Positions 21,401 to 30,846 of a DNA stretch of 36,504 bases are shown piece by piece (positions within the stretch are counted from its first letter, which is position 1; every line of letters begins with the position of its first letter). The stretch is taken from IMG/VR virus record IMGVR_UViG_3300031951_000579, positions 1-36,504 of that record, one strand, 5' to 3'. The notes beneath the pieces are model-generated. The model did no database searches. It saw only the letters and a program-made list of their open reading frames with translations, and was not told the origin of the DNA. The DNA is from a virus. The position numbers and the translations under genes are program-made.

Positions 21401-23499
21401 TGCTTAAAAAGTTGCAACTCCGTTCTGGAGTAAATAGAGAAAATACAAGATACCAGAGTGAAAATGGTTGGTACGAGTGCGACAAGATTCGTTTTCGCCA
21501 AGGAACGCCTGAAAAGATTGGTGGCTGGGCACCGTTTCAGAGTCCGGTAACAACTTTTCTGGGTGTTTGCCGGGCGCTTTGGAACTGGGTAACGCTCGGC
21601 GGTCAGAATTTAATTGCCGTTGGGACTAACCTTAAGTACTACATCAGCCAGGGCGGTGCGTACAACGACATTACGCCGATTCGGTCAGCGGTCACGCTAA
21701 CTAATCCGTTTGCTACGACTACTGGTTCTCAAACCGTAACGGTCACCGATGCAAATGGCGGTTATAAAACAGACGATTTTGTAACCTTTTATGGTGGATC
21801 TGCTGTCGGCGGCATCACTATTACTGGTCAGTATCAAATCACTGTCGTATCGGCTACGACTTACACCATCACCGTTAGCGGCAATCCTACAACTGCCACT
21901 GGCGGTGGGACTGTCCGGGCGGTATATCAAATTAATACTGGCCCAGCGTTTGTAGAGCCTCTAAATGGTTGGGGTGCGTCAGGCTGGGGATCAGGAGCTT
22001 GGGGTATTGGACAGACTTCAACCGACCCCATCAGGTTGTGGAGTCAATCTAACTTTGGTGAAGACCTGATCTTTGGCCCCCGAGGTGGCGGTATTTATTA
22101 CTGGGATGCCACGCTGGGTAGTCTCCCCCTGAGCTTTACCGTCACCATTGCGTCACCTGCGGTAGTCACTGTTTCGTCTGCCCTAATTTCAAACGGCACA
22201 CCGATCCGACTTGCTACAACCGGGGCTCTGCCTACAGGGCTTACTGTTGGGACTCAGTATTACGTGGTTAACGCATCGGGTACGACCTTCCAGCTTGCTG
22301 CAACAGCGGGCGGTACTCCTATCAATACGTCAGGCAGTCAAAGCGGGGCTCATACGATTCTGCCCAACGCGCCCCTACTTTCCGCCTGGGGTGGGGCTAC
22401 GGACGTACCTACCAAACAGAATTACTTGTTGGTTTCAGACATCAATCGATTTGTGTTTGCGCTTGGCTGTAGCGAGTACAGCACGAACATATTTGATCCG
22501 ATGTTGATCCGGTGGTCAGACCAAGAAGATCCGTTTAACTGGACACCTGCATCTACTAACCAAGCAGGTTTTCTAAGACTATCCAGAGGCTCTGAGATTA
22601 TTAGTGCCACGCAGTCCCGTCAGGAGGTGTTGGTCTGGACGGATGCGGCGCTTTATTCTTTGCAATACGTTGGTGCCCCTATCGTCTGGGGCGCTCAGTT
22701 GGTCGGCGAAAACATCTCTATTGCCAGTGAAAACGCGGTAGCCTACGCCAACGGCGTGTCGTATTGGATGGGTAAAGACAAGTTCTACAAATACGATGGC
22801 CGAGTCCAACCACTTCGTTGTGATCTGCGTCGCTACATCTTTGAGGATTTAAACCAGTCTCAGTATCCACAGATTTTTTCTGGCACGAACGAAGGTTTCT
22901 ATGAGATATGGTGGTTCTATTGCTCAGCCGGGTCAGAACTGATCGACAAGTACGTCGTCTATAACTACATGGAAGACATTTGGTACTACGGCACCATGGC
23001 GCGTACGGCTTGGTTAGATTCTGGTTTGCGCGAGTACCCGCTGGCTGCGACTTACTCTAATACTCTGGTTAATCAGGAATTTGGCCTTAATGACAACGAA
23101 GCTGGCGTAGATTCAGCCATCAACTCTTACATTACGTCTTCTGAATTTGATTTAGATGACGGCCATAAGTTCATGTTTGTCTGGCGGATGCTGCCTGATA
23201 TTACATTCTCTGGGTCTACGGCAAACAGTCCAAAGGTAACGATGTACCTGCTCCCATTGCAGAACTCTGGATCGGGGTATTCTATTAATCCGGCGGTCAA
23301 TGCTAATCACTCTGAGGGTTATTTTAGTTATGCCGACGTTACCCGTACGGCAGTGGTTCCCGTTGAACAGTTTACCGGTCAGGTTTATACACGAGTCCGC
23401 GCCCGACAGATGGCGATGAAGATCGAATCCAATGATCTAAACACGACATGGCAGCTTGGGTCGCCCCGGATTGACATGCGGCCTGATGGCAAACGATAA
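21400..23499 (+). CDS. large podophage virion protein (LKKLQLRSGVNRE type)
   Basis: 699 residues. The start MLKKLQLRSGVNRENTRYQS with ENGWYECDKIRFRQGTPEKI then RALWNWVTLGG is a pattern I recognise from large structural proteins of short-tailed phages, often annotated as stabilisation or tail proteins. Thr/Ser/Gly-rich beta regions near 95-175 and 235-310 look like inserted beta-sandwich domains; the C-terminal half is aromatic-rich (WSDQEDPFNWTPASTNQ). The exact function is not settled; a head-tail connector or tail tube protein is likely. The next gene starts directly at its stop. Confidence 0.7.
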   Translation: MLKKLQLRSGVNRENTRYQSENGWYECDKIRFRQGTPEKIGGWAPFQSPVTTFLGVCRALWNWVTLGGQNLIAVGTNLKYYISQGGAYNDITPIRSAVTLTNPFATTTGSQTVTVTDANGGYKTDDFVTFYGGSAVGGITITGQYQITVVSATTYTITVSGNPTTATGGGTVRAVYQINTGPAFVEPLNGWGASGWGSGAWGIGQTSTDPIRLWSQSNFGEDLIFGPRGGGIYYWDATLGSLPLSFTVTIASPAVVTVSSALISNGTPIRLATTGALPTGLTVGTQYYVVNASGTTFQLAATAGGTPINTSGSQSGAHTILPNAPLLSAWGGATDVPTKQNYLLVSDINRFVFALGCSEYSTNIFDPMLIRWSDQEDPFNWTPASTNQAGFLRLSRGSEIISATQSRQEVLVWTDAALYSLQYVGAPIVWGAQLVGENISIASENAVAYANGVSYWMGKDKFYKYDGRVQPLRCDLRRYIFEDLNQSQYPQIFSGTNEGFYEIWWFYCSAGSELIDKYVVYNYMEDIWYYGTMARTAWLDSGLREYPLAATYSNTLVNQEFGLNDNEAGVDSAINSYITSSEFDLDDGHKFMFVWRMLPDITFSGSTANSPKVTMYLLPLQNSGSGYSINPAVNANHSEGYFSYADVTRTAVVPVEQFTGQVYTRVRARQMAMKIESNDLNTTWQLGSPRIDMRPDGKR

Positions 23500-24156
23500 A
23501 TGACTTCCCCGATTATTCAGAAGGTTGCACCACCTGCCTTGCCCCAGGCGCGGGAAGGCTATGATCGTCCGTATCAGGATCAGCTAAATAACGTTCATCG
23601 ACTGTTTTATAACCGTCTCACACAGTCATATAACGCGCTGATTAGTCCGCCACTTGGCGATGTACCGCCGGGGGGCTCGAATCTGTATTTCCCGTATGCG
23701 GCCATTCAGCGCACAACAGACCAGACGTTTACAGCCGATACGGCAACACAGATCACGTTTGATACAAATGACTTTTTGTCAGCCTGCACTAACGATGGCA
23801 CCGATGGTATCGCTGTGGAGGTCGGGGGTATCTACAACTACCAGTTCAGCGTGCAGATAAAGAACACGGATACCCAGATTCACACGGCGTGGATTTGGCT
23901 GCGGGTTAACAATATAGACGTAGCTGGCACGGCTAGTAAGTTTGATGTAATTTCCAGCCACGGAGGCATTCCGGGGTACATCATCGCAGCGTGTAATTTC
24001 TACGTGCAGTTGGCTCCCGAGGACACCGTTGAGATGTGGGCTGCGGTTAATAACGTAGCAGTTTCGTTTGAAGCAGAAGCGGCTCAGACAACGCCGTTTC
24101 CGCATCCTTCGATTCCGTCAGTTGTTGCTACTCTTACCTTTGTGAGCGCGGTATGA
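23500..24156 (+). CDS. beta-jellyroll (C1q-like) virion protein
   Basis: 218 residues, ATG directly after the previous TAA. The N-terminal 60 residues include a helix (YQDQLNNVHRLFYNRLTQSY). The rest has a C1q/TNF-like pattern: TADTATQITFDTNDF, VEVGGIYNYQFSVQIKNTD, WIWLRVNNIDVAGTASK, FYVQLAPEDTVEMWAAVNNV. This is a common surface or head-fibre domain in phages. Its stop overlaps the next start. Confidence 0.7.
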   Translation: MTSPIIQKVAPPALPQAREGYDRPYQDQLNNVHRLFYNRLTQSYNALISPPLGDVPPGGSNLYFPYAAIQRTTDQTFTADTATQITFDTNDFLSACTNDGTDGIAVEVGGIYNYQFSVQIKNTDTQIHTAWIWLRVNNIDVAGTASKFDVISSHGGIPGYIIAACNFYVQLAPEDTVEMWAAVNNVAVSFEAEAAQTTPFPHPSIPSVVATLTFVSAV

Positions 24157-24545
24157 AGAGCACACAAGACATCATTAAAGAGTCTGATGAAGTCAAAGAA
24201 ATGGGCATGGACTGGAAGCGTGTGTACGCAGCCGTTGCTCTATCCATTCAAAACAATACGCATCGGGTAATGCGTAGTGGGAATACGCTTTTGTGGATCA
24301 AGCTTTTGCCACAGAAGACCGCTCAGATGTATGTGTTTAACGCCGACACGCAAAAGAACTTTTTGAAGAATATGAAAGAGTTTGCGAAAGCCTTAGACAA
24401 GTCTGGCTTTGAATCTGTGTTTGGCGAAACGCACAACATGCAGCTTATCGAAATGATGAAGCGCTTGGGGTACCCGGTTAAAGTAGAACAAGTTGGCACG
24501 GATGATCAGGGCCGAACCATCTATCGGGGTACTGTAGATGTGTAA
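24153..24545 (+). CDS. hypothetical 130-residue protein
   Basis: ATGA overlap with the jellyroll gene. Alpha/beta pattern with YAAVALSIQNNTHRVMRSGN, NADTQKNFLKNMKEFAKALD and NMQLIEMMKRLGYPVKVEQV. The LIEMMKRLGYPVKVEQ part recalls the end of GNAT acetyltransferases, but no acetyl-CoA loop is seen. It overlaps the large repeat protein gene by eight bases. Function unknown; possibly a small virion or injected protein. Confidence 0.55.
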   Translation: MKSTQDIIKESDEVKEMGMDWKRVYAAVALSIQNNTHRVMRSGNTLLWIKLLPQKTAQMYVFNADTQKNFLKNMKEFAKALDKSGFESVFGETHNMQLIEMMKRLGYPVKVEQVGTDDQGRTIYRGTVDV

Positions 24546-27500
24546 TCCCAGACAAGAGTTAAGCAACGCGTTCAACACTATTACTGGATGGGTAGATAGG
24601 GGTTTAACCGGTATTGGGAAAACATTTGACGCAATTGCAAAAGATCCGCTTCCCACAATTGCCACAGTTGCTTTAACCGCTGTTGGGGTTCCTCCGTATG
24701 TAACAGCGCTAGCTCGTACCGCCATGTCTGGCGGGAACATGGAAAATTATGTAATTAATTTAGCGACGAGTTATATCGCAACAGAAGCGGGTGCGGCAGT
24801 CGGAGATGCCGCTTTCCCAGAACTTGGGAATGTTGCAGGTTATGGTGGAGTAGGGGATGTAGCCTTTCAGCCCACGGCCACGCAGGCAATTCTCAAAACA
24901 GTGATTAGCAACGCATCTGCGCAGGGTGCTGCTGCTGTTTTGCAAGGCAAAGACTTAAATGAAGTTTTTAACTCTGCTCTATCTGGTGCGGTTGGTGGCT
25001 TAATTAATACCACTTTACGTACTGAGCTTGGCGTTGATCCCTCCAAAATTGAAGGCAGATTAATTAGCGATGCTACCAAGGCAGCGGTTAGTAGCATCCT
25101 TAATAATCAAGATCCCGCGCTGGCTATTGGCAATGCTTTAAGCCAATCTGTTTTTGGTACGCTGGCTAACACAGCGGCTTCTGGATTGAAGTCTGTTGTA
25201 AGTGATATTAACAAAGCAGCTACAGAATTTGAAACAACGCAATCGGAAGCCAATACTTTACGCGGCGAAATAGATACTGAAAGTACTCGGCTTTCAGGGA
25301 TCGCTAGCATACTCAATTCAGAATCTGCGACGTTAAACAGTACTCAACAAACTCTTGCCAATTCGTATGATCTATTAAATTTATCGGGCCAAATCTACGA
25401 TTGGAGATCTAACACTGTTCATTACAACCCTGCCGTTAATACAGCATACGCGCAGCGCATGGGGTTGGTTGAAGGTTATAGTGAGGATTTCGGAACATAT
25501 TATGTAAATCCTACTACTAATGAATTCGTGCTTAGCCTTGGGCTTCATGCAAAAGATACGTTAGAAAAACAAGCAAATTATTTAAATACTAATATTCCGC
25601 AATTTGAATCAGACGTAACAAATTTTAATACAAAGCTTGCGACTTTTAATGCTGATAAAATCAAGTTAGATGACAAAGTAGATACTTATGATGGCTATGT
25701 AACTAAGTTATTTGGCGAAGATGGAACCGGGGGGCTTAACAAAACAATTCAAGATCTGTTGGTAGATCGAGATAAGTATTTAGGAGATTTAGACAAAAGC
25801 ATCACCGGTTTGTCAGAGATCGCTGGTGAAGAAATTAGTGATGTTGCAAAAGAGATCGCAACAGAAGCGGTTAATACATTAGACCAAAACTTCCGCACTA
25901 GCGATGAAGTAACGGATGCGTTTGCCAATAACCCGTTATTTGCTGGATATAAACCGGACGCTGCGGATATTGCAAAGTTTGTTGGCGAAGGCGCTGATGC
26001 TGACTTACAAGGATTAATTAATAACTTTGTTGACGAGCGTACGTTAGATGCCGCCGAACTGGCTGATATTGCCCAGAAAGAAGGGCTGACACTCACGCAG
26101 GATGATCTGCTTGCTTTAGTTCAACAAGGCGATGAGAAAGAGCTAACTAAGCAATTTACTGAGCAGTTTGATAAGCAAGCCGTAACGCGTGATGAAGCTA
26201 AAGAGTTCTTTGATGACATTGGCTTTGAACCATCTGATGAACAATTACTACAGTTCATCGGTAAGCGAGATGAGTCTTCTTCGTTTACTGATATAGAAGA
26301 ATTTGTTACTGGGCAGCGTGAGGCTGACGCTCAGAAAGCAGGTTTCCCTGATTACGCCACGCAACAACGGTTTGATAGCGATATTGACGCATATAAGGCT
26401 AGTCAGCCACGCGCTGATGTAGTGCCTATAGGCGCTCCTGAAGTGCCTTTGACTCCGTTAACCCCCGGTTTAGGCGCAGAAGATTTTTTTGGCACCCAAC
26501 CATCAACCGAGCCGTTCCCGTATACACCCGGCGAAGATGCTGAAGAGTTTGAATCGGGCGATGGCACTGTAGTCGATACGCTTACCGGCGGCTTGGGAAA
26601 TGATCTGCTTGGCGGCGAGACGGATGAAGAACGCGCAGCTAGAGAAGCGCGGGAAGCAGAAGAAATTATCTACGGCGGGACTGGTAACGACACCACTGCT
26701 GGTGGCGATGAGACGGTTGAAGGTGGTGCGGGTAATGACACCGTTGCTGCGGTAGAAGATTTAGAGGGTTTCCCTGACGCCGCGACTAAAGAACAGTATC
26801 AAGGTAACTATGGTGCCTATCAAGCTGATCTGGCGCGTGTTGCTCTGGAAGAGCAGGAAGCCGTTCGCAGTGCTGAAGCTGCCGCAGAAGCAGAGCAACT
26901 GGATCGGGCCAAATACGAAGACCTGAAAGACATATTCCCCGACTACGATACATATAAGTTTTATAACGGGGATGTATATGCCTATCGCGCTGATCAGCAA
27001 GCAGAGCGCGAACGATTAGCCGACGAGCTTGGTTTCCCCAATGTAGATATCTATAACCTGTATCAAGGCAACGTTGAACAGTTTAGGCAAGCCCAAGCAA
27101 CCGATGCCGGGTTCCCTGATTATGTTACTTATTTAAGTTACGACGGAGATTCAACGGCTTATCAAGATGATCTTGCATCTGCCGAAGGCTGGCCGGATGC
27201 TGCGACGCGTGATGAGTTTGGTGGCAGCAAAGAGCGTTATGCCAAACACTTAGAAGATGAACGCGCGCTTGAAGAAAGCGGTCGGCAATATGAGATTCAA
27301 CAAAAGCAGTTTAGAGATCAATTAGCTCAAGAGCGCGGCTTCCCGGACGATGAAACGTATCAACAGTTTGGCGGGGATATAGACGCCTATCTGGCAACGT
27401 TGCCACCCTCCTTCCCAGAAGACACGCTGGGTGGCGGACAGGACGACACTTATGGCGAGTGGAATATTGTCGATGGTGGCGTTGAAACAATAGTGGGCGG

Positions 27501-28692
27501 TGATGAAAACGATACCCTTGTCGGCGGCGATGAAACATTAGTTGGCGGGGATGAAAATGACACGTTAATTGGCGGAGATGATAATGATTCTTTGGTTGGC
27601 GGTGATGAAACCTTAGAAGGCGGCAACGGCAACGATACGTTTGATGAAGACACACTAAAAGATATTCTCGAACCTGGGGATAGCGATGATCTTGAAATAC
27701 CGGATGAGTTATTAGATGGCGGTAATGGCAATGACATCCTTGAGCCAATTACATGCCCGGAAGGGTTTGAATATGACGCTGAACTAGGCGTCTGTATGCC
27801 TATTACAGAGGAAGAACCTGATTTAGATGTTGAACAAGACGTTGAAGAAGAGGTTGAAGAAGAGGTAACGCCAACCTGCCCGCCGGGGTTTGTATACGAT
27901 CCAACCACTGACTCGTGTGTGCCCGTAGAAGCAGAGCCGGAAGTAATTGAATGTGAAGAAGGGTATGTGTATGACGCTCAATTAGGCATGTGCGTGCCAG
28001 AAAGTATTGAGCCGCCCGATCCCATAGAGTGCGAAGAGGGATATGTATACGATCCCATTACTCAAACCTGCGTTCCGGAAGTTATAGAACCGCCGGAGCC
28101 TGTTGAATGTGAGGAAGGATACGTATATGACCCAATTTCCAAAACATGCGTACCAGAAATTGTTGAGCCTCCTGAACCAATTGAGTGTGAGGAAGGGTAT
28201 GTGTATGACCCTGTTTCTAAGACATGCGTTCCAGAGGTAATAGAACCGCCTGAGATTATTGAGTGCGAAGAAGGATATGTATACGATCCGGTACAAGGCA
28301 TTTGTGTGCCGGAGGTTATTGAACCTCCGCCTATTGAATGTGAAGAAGGGTACGTATACGATCCTGTACAGGGTATTTGTGTTCCGGAAGTAATCCAGGT
28401 TCCGCCGGTTACGCCTGTAATTCCGCAAGAGCCGCAGCCTCCGCGGCCACCACCCCCGCCACCGCCCCCCCCTCCACCACCGCCCCCCCCTCTTCCTCAG
28501 CGGCAGGATCAGTCCATGGATTTGTTTGGGCTGTTAGGATTGCTGGGAATGATGCAACAATCGCAACAACAGCAGCAGCCACAGGCCCCGATGAAGCAAC
28601 CAGAGCCATTTATCCCGTGGGAACAGCTTACTAGTCCATATCAGGAAACTTCCCTGACCACCGATGATTTAATCAAAATGTTACGAGGTTGA
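24538..28692 (+). CDS. giant repeat-mosaic protein, probable internal virion/ejection protein
   Basis: 1384 residues. The start MCNPRQ and the early Ala/Gly-rich stretch (PLPTIATVALTAVGVPPYV) resemble internal virion proteins of podophages. Residues 230-600 are helical, with long coiled-coil-like and acidic parts. Residues 602-957 hold seven GFPD units. RTX-like acidic GGxGND segments occur near 681-740 and 979-1065. Residues 1073-1281 hold eight Cys-flanked units. A run of 15 prolines (around 1303-1317) and a Gln-rich end follow. No enzyme domain seen. It is likely ejected with, or part of, the tail machine. The gene is A/T-rich compared with the left block. Overlaps the upstream gene by eight bases. 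Confidence 0.65.
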   Translation: MCNPRQELSNAFNTITGWVDRGLTGIGKTFDAIAKDPLPTIATVALTAVGVPPYVTALARTAMSGGNMENYVINLATSYIATEAGAAVGDAAFPELGNVAGYGGVGDVAFQPTATQAILKTVISNASAQGAAAVLQGKDLNEVFNSALSGAVGGLINTTLRTELGVDPSKIEGRLISDATKAAVSSILNNQDPALAIGNALSQSVFGTLANTAASGLKSVVSDINKAATEFETTQSEANTLRGEIDTESTRLSGIASILNSESATLNSTQQTLANSYDLLNLSGQIYDWRSNTVHYNPAVNTAYAQRMGLVEGYSEDFGTYYVNPTTNEFVLSLGLHAKDTLEKQANYLNTNIPQFESDVTNFNTKLATFNADKIKLDDKVDTYDGYVTKLFGEDGTGGLNKTIQDLLVDRDKYLGDLDKSITGLSEIAGEEISDVAKEIATEAVNTLDQNFRTSDEVTDAFANNPLFAGYKPDAADIAKFVGEGADADLQGLINNFVDERTLDAAELADIAQKEGLTLTQDDLLALVQQGDEKELTKQFTEQFDKQAVTRDEAKEFFDDIGFEPSDEQLLQFIGKRDESSSFTDIEEFVTGQREADAQKAGFPDYATQQRFDSDIDAYKASQPRADVVPIGAPEVPLTPLTPGLGAEDFFGTQPSTEPFPYTPGEDAEEFESGDGTVVDTLTGGLGNDLLGGETDEERAAREAREAEEIIYGGTGNDTTAGGDETVEGGAGNDTVAAVEDLEGFPDAATKEQYQGNYGAYQADLARVALEEQEAVRSAEAAAEAEQLDRAKYEDLKDIFPDYDTYKFYNGDVYAYRADQQAERERLADELGFPNVDIYNLYQGNVEQFRQAQATDAGFPDYVTYLSYDGDSTAYQDDLASAEGWPDAATRDEFGGSKERYAKHLEDERALEESGRQYEIQQKQFRDQLAQERGFPDDETYQQFGGDIDAYLATLPPSFPEDTLGGGQDDTYGEWNIVDGGVETIVGGDENDTLVGGDETLVGGDENDTLIGGDDNDSLVGGDETLEGGNGNDTFDEDTLKDILEPGDSDDLEIPDELLDGGNGNDILEPITCPEGFEYDAELGVCMPITEEEPDLDVEQDVEEEVEEEVTPTCPPGFVYDPTTDSCVPVEAEPEVIECEEGYVYDAQLGMCVPESIEPPDPIECEEGYVYDPITQTCVPEVIEPPEPVECEEGYVYDPISKTCVPEIVEPPEPIECEEGYVYDPVSKTCVPEVIEPPEIIECEEGYVYDPVQGICVPEVIEPPPIECEEGYVYDPVQGICVPEVIQVPPVTPVIPQEPQPPRPPPPPPPPPPPPPPPLPQRQDQSMDLFGLLGLLGMMQQSQQQQQPQAPMKQPEPFIPWEQLTSPYQETSLTTDDLIKMLRG
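26341..27408 (+). repeat. seven GFPD-type protein repeats (coding)
   Basis: Within the 1384-residue protein: units of about 20 residues with consensus G-F/W-P-D-x-x-T-Y-x-x-F-x-G-D-x-x-A-Y-x-A. Examples: GFPDYATQQRFDSDIDAYKA, GFPDAATKEQYQGNYGAYQA, IFPDYDTYKFYNGDVYAYRA, GFPDDETYQQFGGDIDAYLA. The first lies about 140 residues before the others; the later ones are separated by charged helical linkers. At DNA level they differ strongly, so the protein pattern is kept by selection. Confidence 0.75.
27754..28392 (+). repeat. eight Cys-x12-Cys protein repeats (coding)
   Basis: Within the same protein: eight units of 24-30 residues with consensus C-E-E-G-Y-V-Y-D-P-x-x-x-x-C-V-P-E-V-I-E-P-P, each with one pair of cysteines 13 apart (16 cysteines in total). 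The first two, CPEGFEYD and CPPGFVYD, are the most divergent; the last two are nearly identical. The paired cysteines suggest disulphide-closed loops in a stalk, so exposure outside the cytoplasm is likely. Confidence 0.8.
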
Positions 28693-28693
28693 C

Positions 28694-29968
28694 ATGGATG
28701 ACGAATACCAAGCGTATATGACTCAAGATTTAAATGCCGTTATGAATCTTGGGAATTTACTGGGCAATTCAGGAGAAGGCGATCCGACTGGCGGATATGG
28801 TGGTATGCCGCCAGATTACACAGTCAACGACCCAATTGGACCTGATCTGCCGATTACTAATCCGCCTCCGGCTGTTGATCCAAACGATCCGATTGGACCT
28901 GATCTGCCACCTGACAATCCTCGTGATGCGGTTGACCCTAATGATCCTTTAGTTGGTGGAACACCTCCTAAAACTGATACTCCGCCTCAAATTCCAACAG
29001 ACTTAAAAAACCTTTTGAGAGGGTTGATTGTTGGCGATGACGGCAAGGCCAATCCCATGGGGTTGTTTGGGATCATGGCTTTGCTATCTATGATGCGTGG
29101 CTCTGGTGCGCCAGCCGCTGTGGGGTATCAAGGTTCAGTACCTAAATACACGGCAGTGCGTGAGAGAGTAAAGATGCCAGAGGATCCTAATCGGCGTCCT
29201 GGCTCAGGCGGTCGTAGGTACTTTTCAGACACTCAATATGTGCCAACGCCATCTTCTCCTACGGATACTAGCGTTCAAACAGCGCGCACTGCGGCTCAAG
29301 AACAGGCTGAAACGTTGAAGCCGGCTGTAACCAAACCCCGCGATAAGATTACTGAAGAGCGCGATAAGCGTAATGAAGAATATTTAAGAAGGCTTGGGCT
29401 TTGGGATGACTTTACTATGGGTCCTCCTGCTGAAAAAAAAGATGTACCGACTGTTAAAAATAGTTCGTTTGCAAATTTTTACAGTAGTCCAGAGTATGCA
29501 AGTTACGTTTCATCTGGTTTGAATCGCGTGGGCACTATGGACATGTATCAAAGTCCATACTTTGGGATGCTCAGCGGCGGCAGTTCTGGCCGCGCTTTGG
29601 ATAATGCTTATAAAAGCTATCTGTCACGGACTGGAGAAACGCCTGTATTTGCTCCTAGTCGGCAAATGTTTGGTCCCGTTCAAGCGGCCCAAGGCGGATT
29701 GATGGGGCTGGCAAAAGGTCGCTATTTAAATGGCTCGACCGATGGCATGGCTGATAAAATCCCGGCTAATATTGAAGGGACTCAGCCGGCCAGACTAAGC
29801 CATGGTGAGTTTGTCATTCCGGCAGATGTTGTGTCCCATCTTGGGAATGGTAATTCTGAGTCCGGAGCGCAGCGTCTGTACGACATGATGGACCGTATTC
29901 GTAAAGCCCGGACTGGTACGACCAAGCAGGGTAAACAGATCAATCCTGACAAATTTATGCCGAGGTAA
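28694..29968 (+). CDS. Pro-rich virion protein with GDGMADKIPA / GEFVIPADVV C-terminal motif
   Basis: 424 residues. The N-terminal 100 residues are acidic and Pro-rich, with three DPNDPIGPDLP-type repeats (28826-28960). Residues 100-140 include a hydrophobic patch (MGLFGIMALLSMM). The C-terminus, GRYLNGSTDGMADKIPANIE, then ARLSHGEFVIPADVVSHLGN and LYDMMDRIRKARTG, is a block I have seen at the end of many phage internal or tail proteins. Function unknown, probably a virion or ejected component. ATG one base after the previous stop. Confidence 0.7.
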   Translation: MDDEYQAYMTQDLNAVMNLGNLLGNSGEGDPTGGYGGMPPDYTVNDPIGPDLPITNPPPAVDPNDPIGPDLPPDNPRDAVDPNDPLVGGTPPKTDTPPQIPTDLKNLLRGLIVGDDGKANPMGLFGIMALLSMMRGSGAPAAVGYQGSVPKYTAVRERVKMPEDPNRRPGSGGRRYFSDTQYVPTPSSPTDTSVQTARTAAQEQAETLKPAVTKPRDKITEERDKRNEEYLRRLGLWDDFTMGPPAEKKDVPTVKNSSFANFYSSPEYASYVSSGLNRVGTMDMYQSPYFGMLSGGSSGRALDNAYKSYLSRTGETPVFAPSRQMFGPVQAAQGGLMGLAKGRYLNGSTDGMADKIPANIEGTQPARLSHGEFVIPADVVSHLGNGNSESGAQRLYDMMDRIRKARTGTTKQGKQINPDKFMPR

Positions 29969-29970
29969 GC

Positions 29971-30837
29971 ATGGCTACGTCAAACGTTCCAACCAATACT
30001 GGACAACAGACCAGTACACAAACCGGTTTGGCCGAATGGGCCGGTCCTGGTATTACCAGTATGCTTGGGAAGGTCGAATCGCAGGCGGCTACTCCATACG
30101 AGGCATATACCGGTCAGTTGACTGCAGGCCCGTCAACATTACAGCAGACGGCGTTTAGCGGGATCGGAGGACTGACGATTCCGACCGATCAGATGAAGGC
30201 GTATACACCTACGTCATTTACCGCGACTGATGCGCAGTCATATATGAATCCGTATTTGATGGCTGCGCTTCAACCTCAGTTTGACGAAGCCACCCGTCAA
30301 TCTCAGATTCAGAATCTAGCTAATCGTGCTGCTGCTACTCGAGCGGGTGGATTTGGCGGGGCACGGGGTGCGCTGATGGAATCTGAAGCGCAGCGTAACT
30401 TACAGTCGCAACTAGCCAAAATTACGGGTGAAGGATATCGCAGCGCGTTTGATAAAGCTCAAGAACAGTTTAATGTTGAGCAACAGCGTCAAATGGCTGC
30501 GACTAAACAGGCTCAAGACTATGGCCTGTCAGCGTTGCAGAAACAAGCTGAATTGGGCGGCGTACAGCGCGGGATTGAGCAAGAAGGTTTAACGGCTGAC
30601 ATTAAACAGTTTGAGCAGGAACGCGACTTCCCGTACAAACAGTTGGAGTGGCAACGTCAGTTCTACAAAGATCTGCCGATTTCCGCGTCAAACTACGGCT
30701 ATTCACAGCCAGACTTTTTGAGCAACTTGTTTGGTACTGGGTCTGGTTTACTTACTTTGCTTAGAGACTTGGGTGTAATTAGTGCTGCACCGACTACCAC
30801 ACCTCCGAGTTCCGGTACTACTCCGCCTGTCAAATAA
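29971..30837 (+). CDS. Gln/Ala-rich helical virion protein
   Basis: 288 residues; GAGG seven bases before the ATG. The N-terminus is Thr/Gly-rich and the middle is helical (PQFDEATRQSQIQNLANRAA, then TRAGGFGGARGALMESEAQR, then EGYRSAFDKAQEQFNVEQQR). The C-terminus has SASNYGYSQPDFLSNLFGTG and a Thr/Pro tail. This matches a class of internal virion proteins next to GDGMADKIPA-type genes. No enzyme motif seen. Confidence 0.65.
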   Translation: MATSNVPTNTGQQTSTQTGLAEWAGPGITSMLGKVESQAATPYEAYTGQLTAGPSTLQQTAFSGIGGLTIPTDQMKAYTPTSFTATDAQSYMNPYLMAALQPQFDEATRQSQIQNLANRAAATRAGGFGGARGALMESEAQRNLQSQLAKITGEGYRSAFDKAQEQFNVEQQRQMAATKQAQDYGLSALQKQAELGGVQRGIEQEGLTADIKQFEQERDFPYKQLEWQRQFYKDLPISASNYGYSQPDFLSNLFGTGSGLLTLLRDLGVISAAPTTTPPSSGTTPPVK

Positions 30838-30846
30838 GGATTGGCC

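Noticed and set aside
26580-27740. RTX toxin or secreted protease reading of the 1384-residue protein
   Set aside because: The GGxGND motifs are few and irregular, there is no C-terminal secretion signal and no enzyme domain; context is a phage virion cluster.
27754-28392. Regular repeats first considered as a CRISPR array or DNA tandem repeat
   Set aside because: The period is 72-90 bp, in frame, and the DNA copies differ mainly at third positions; they are protein repeats in an open gene.
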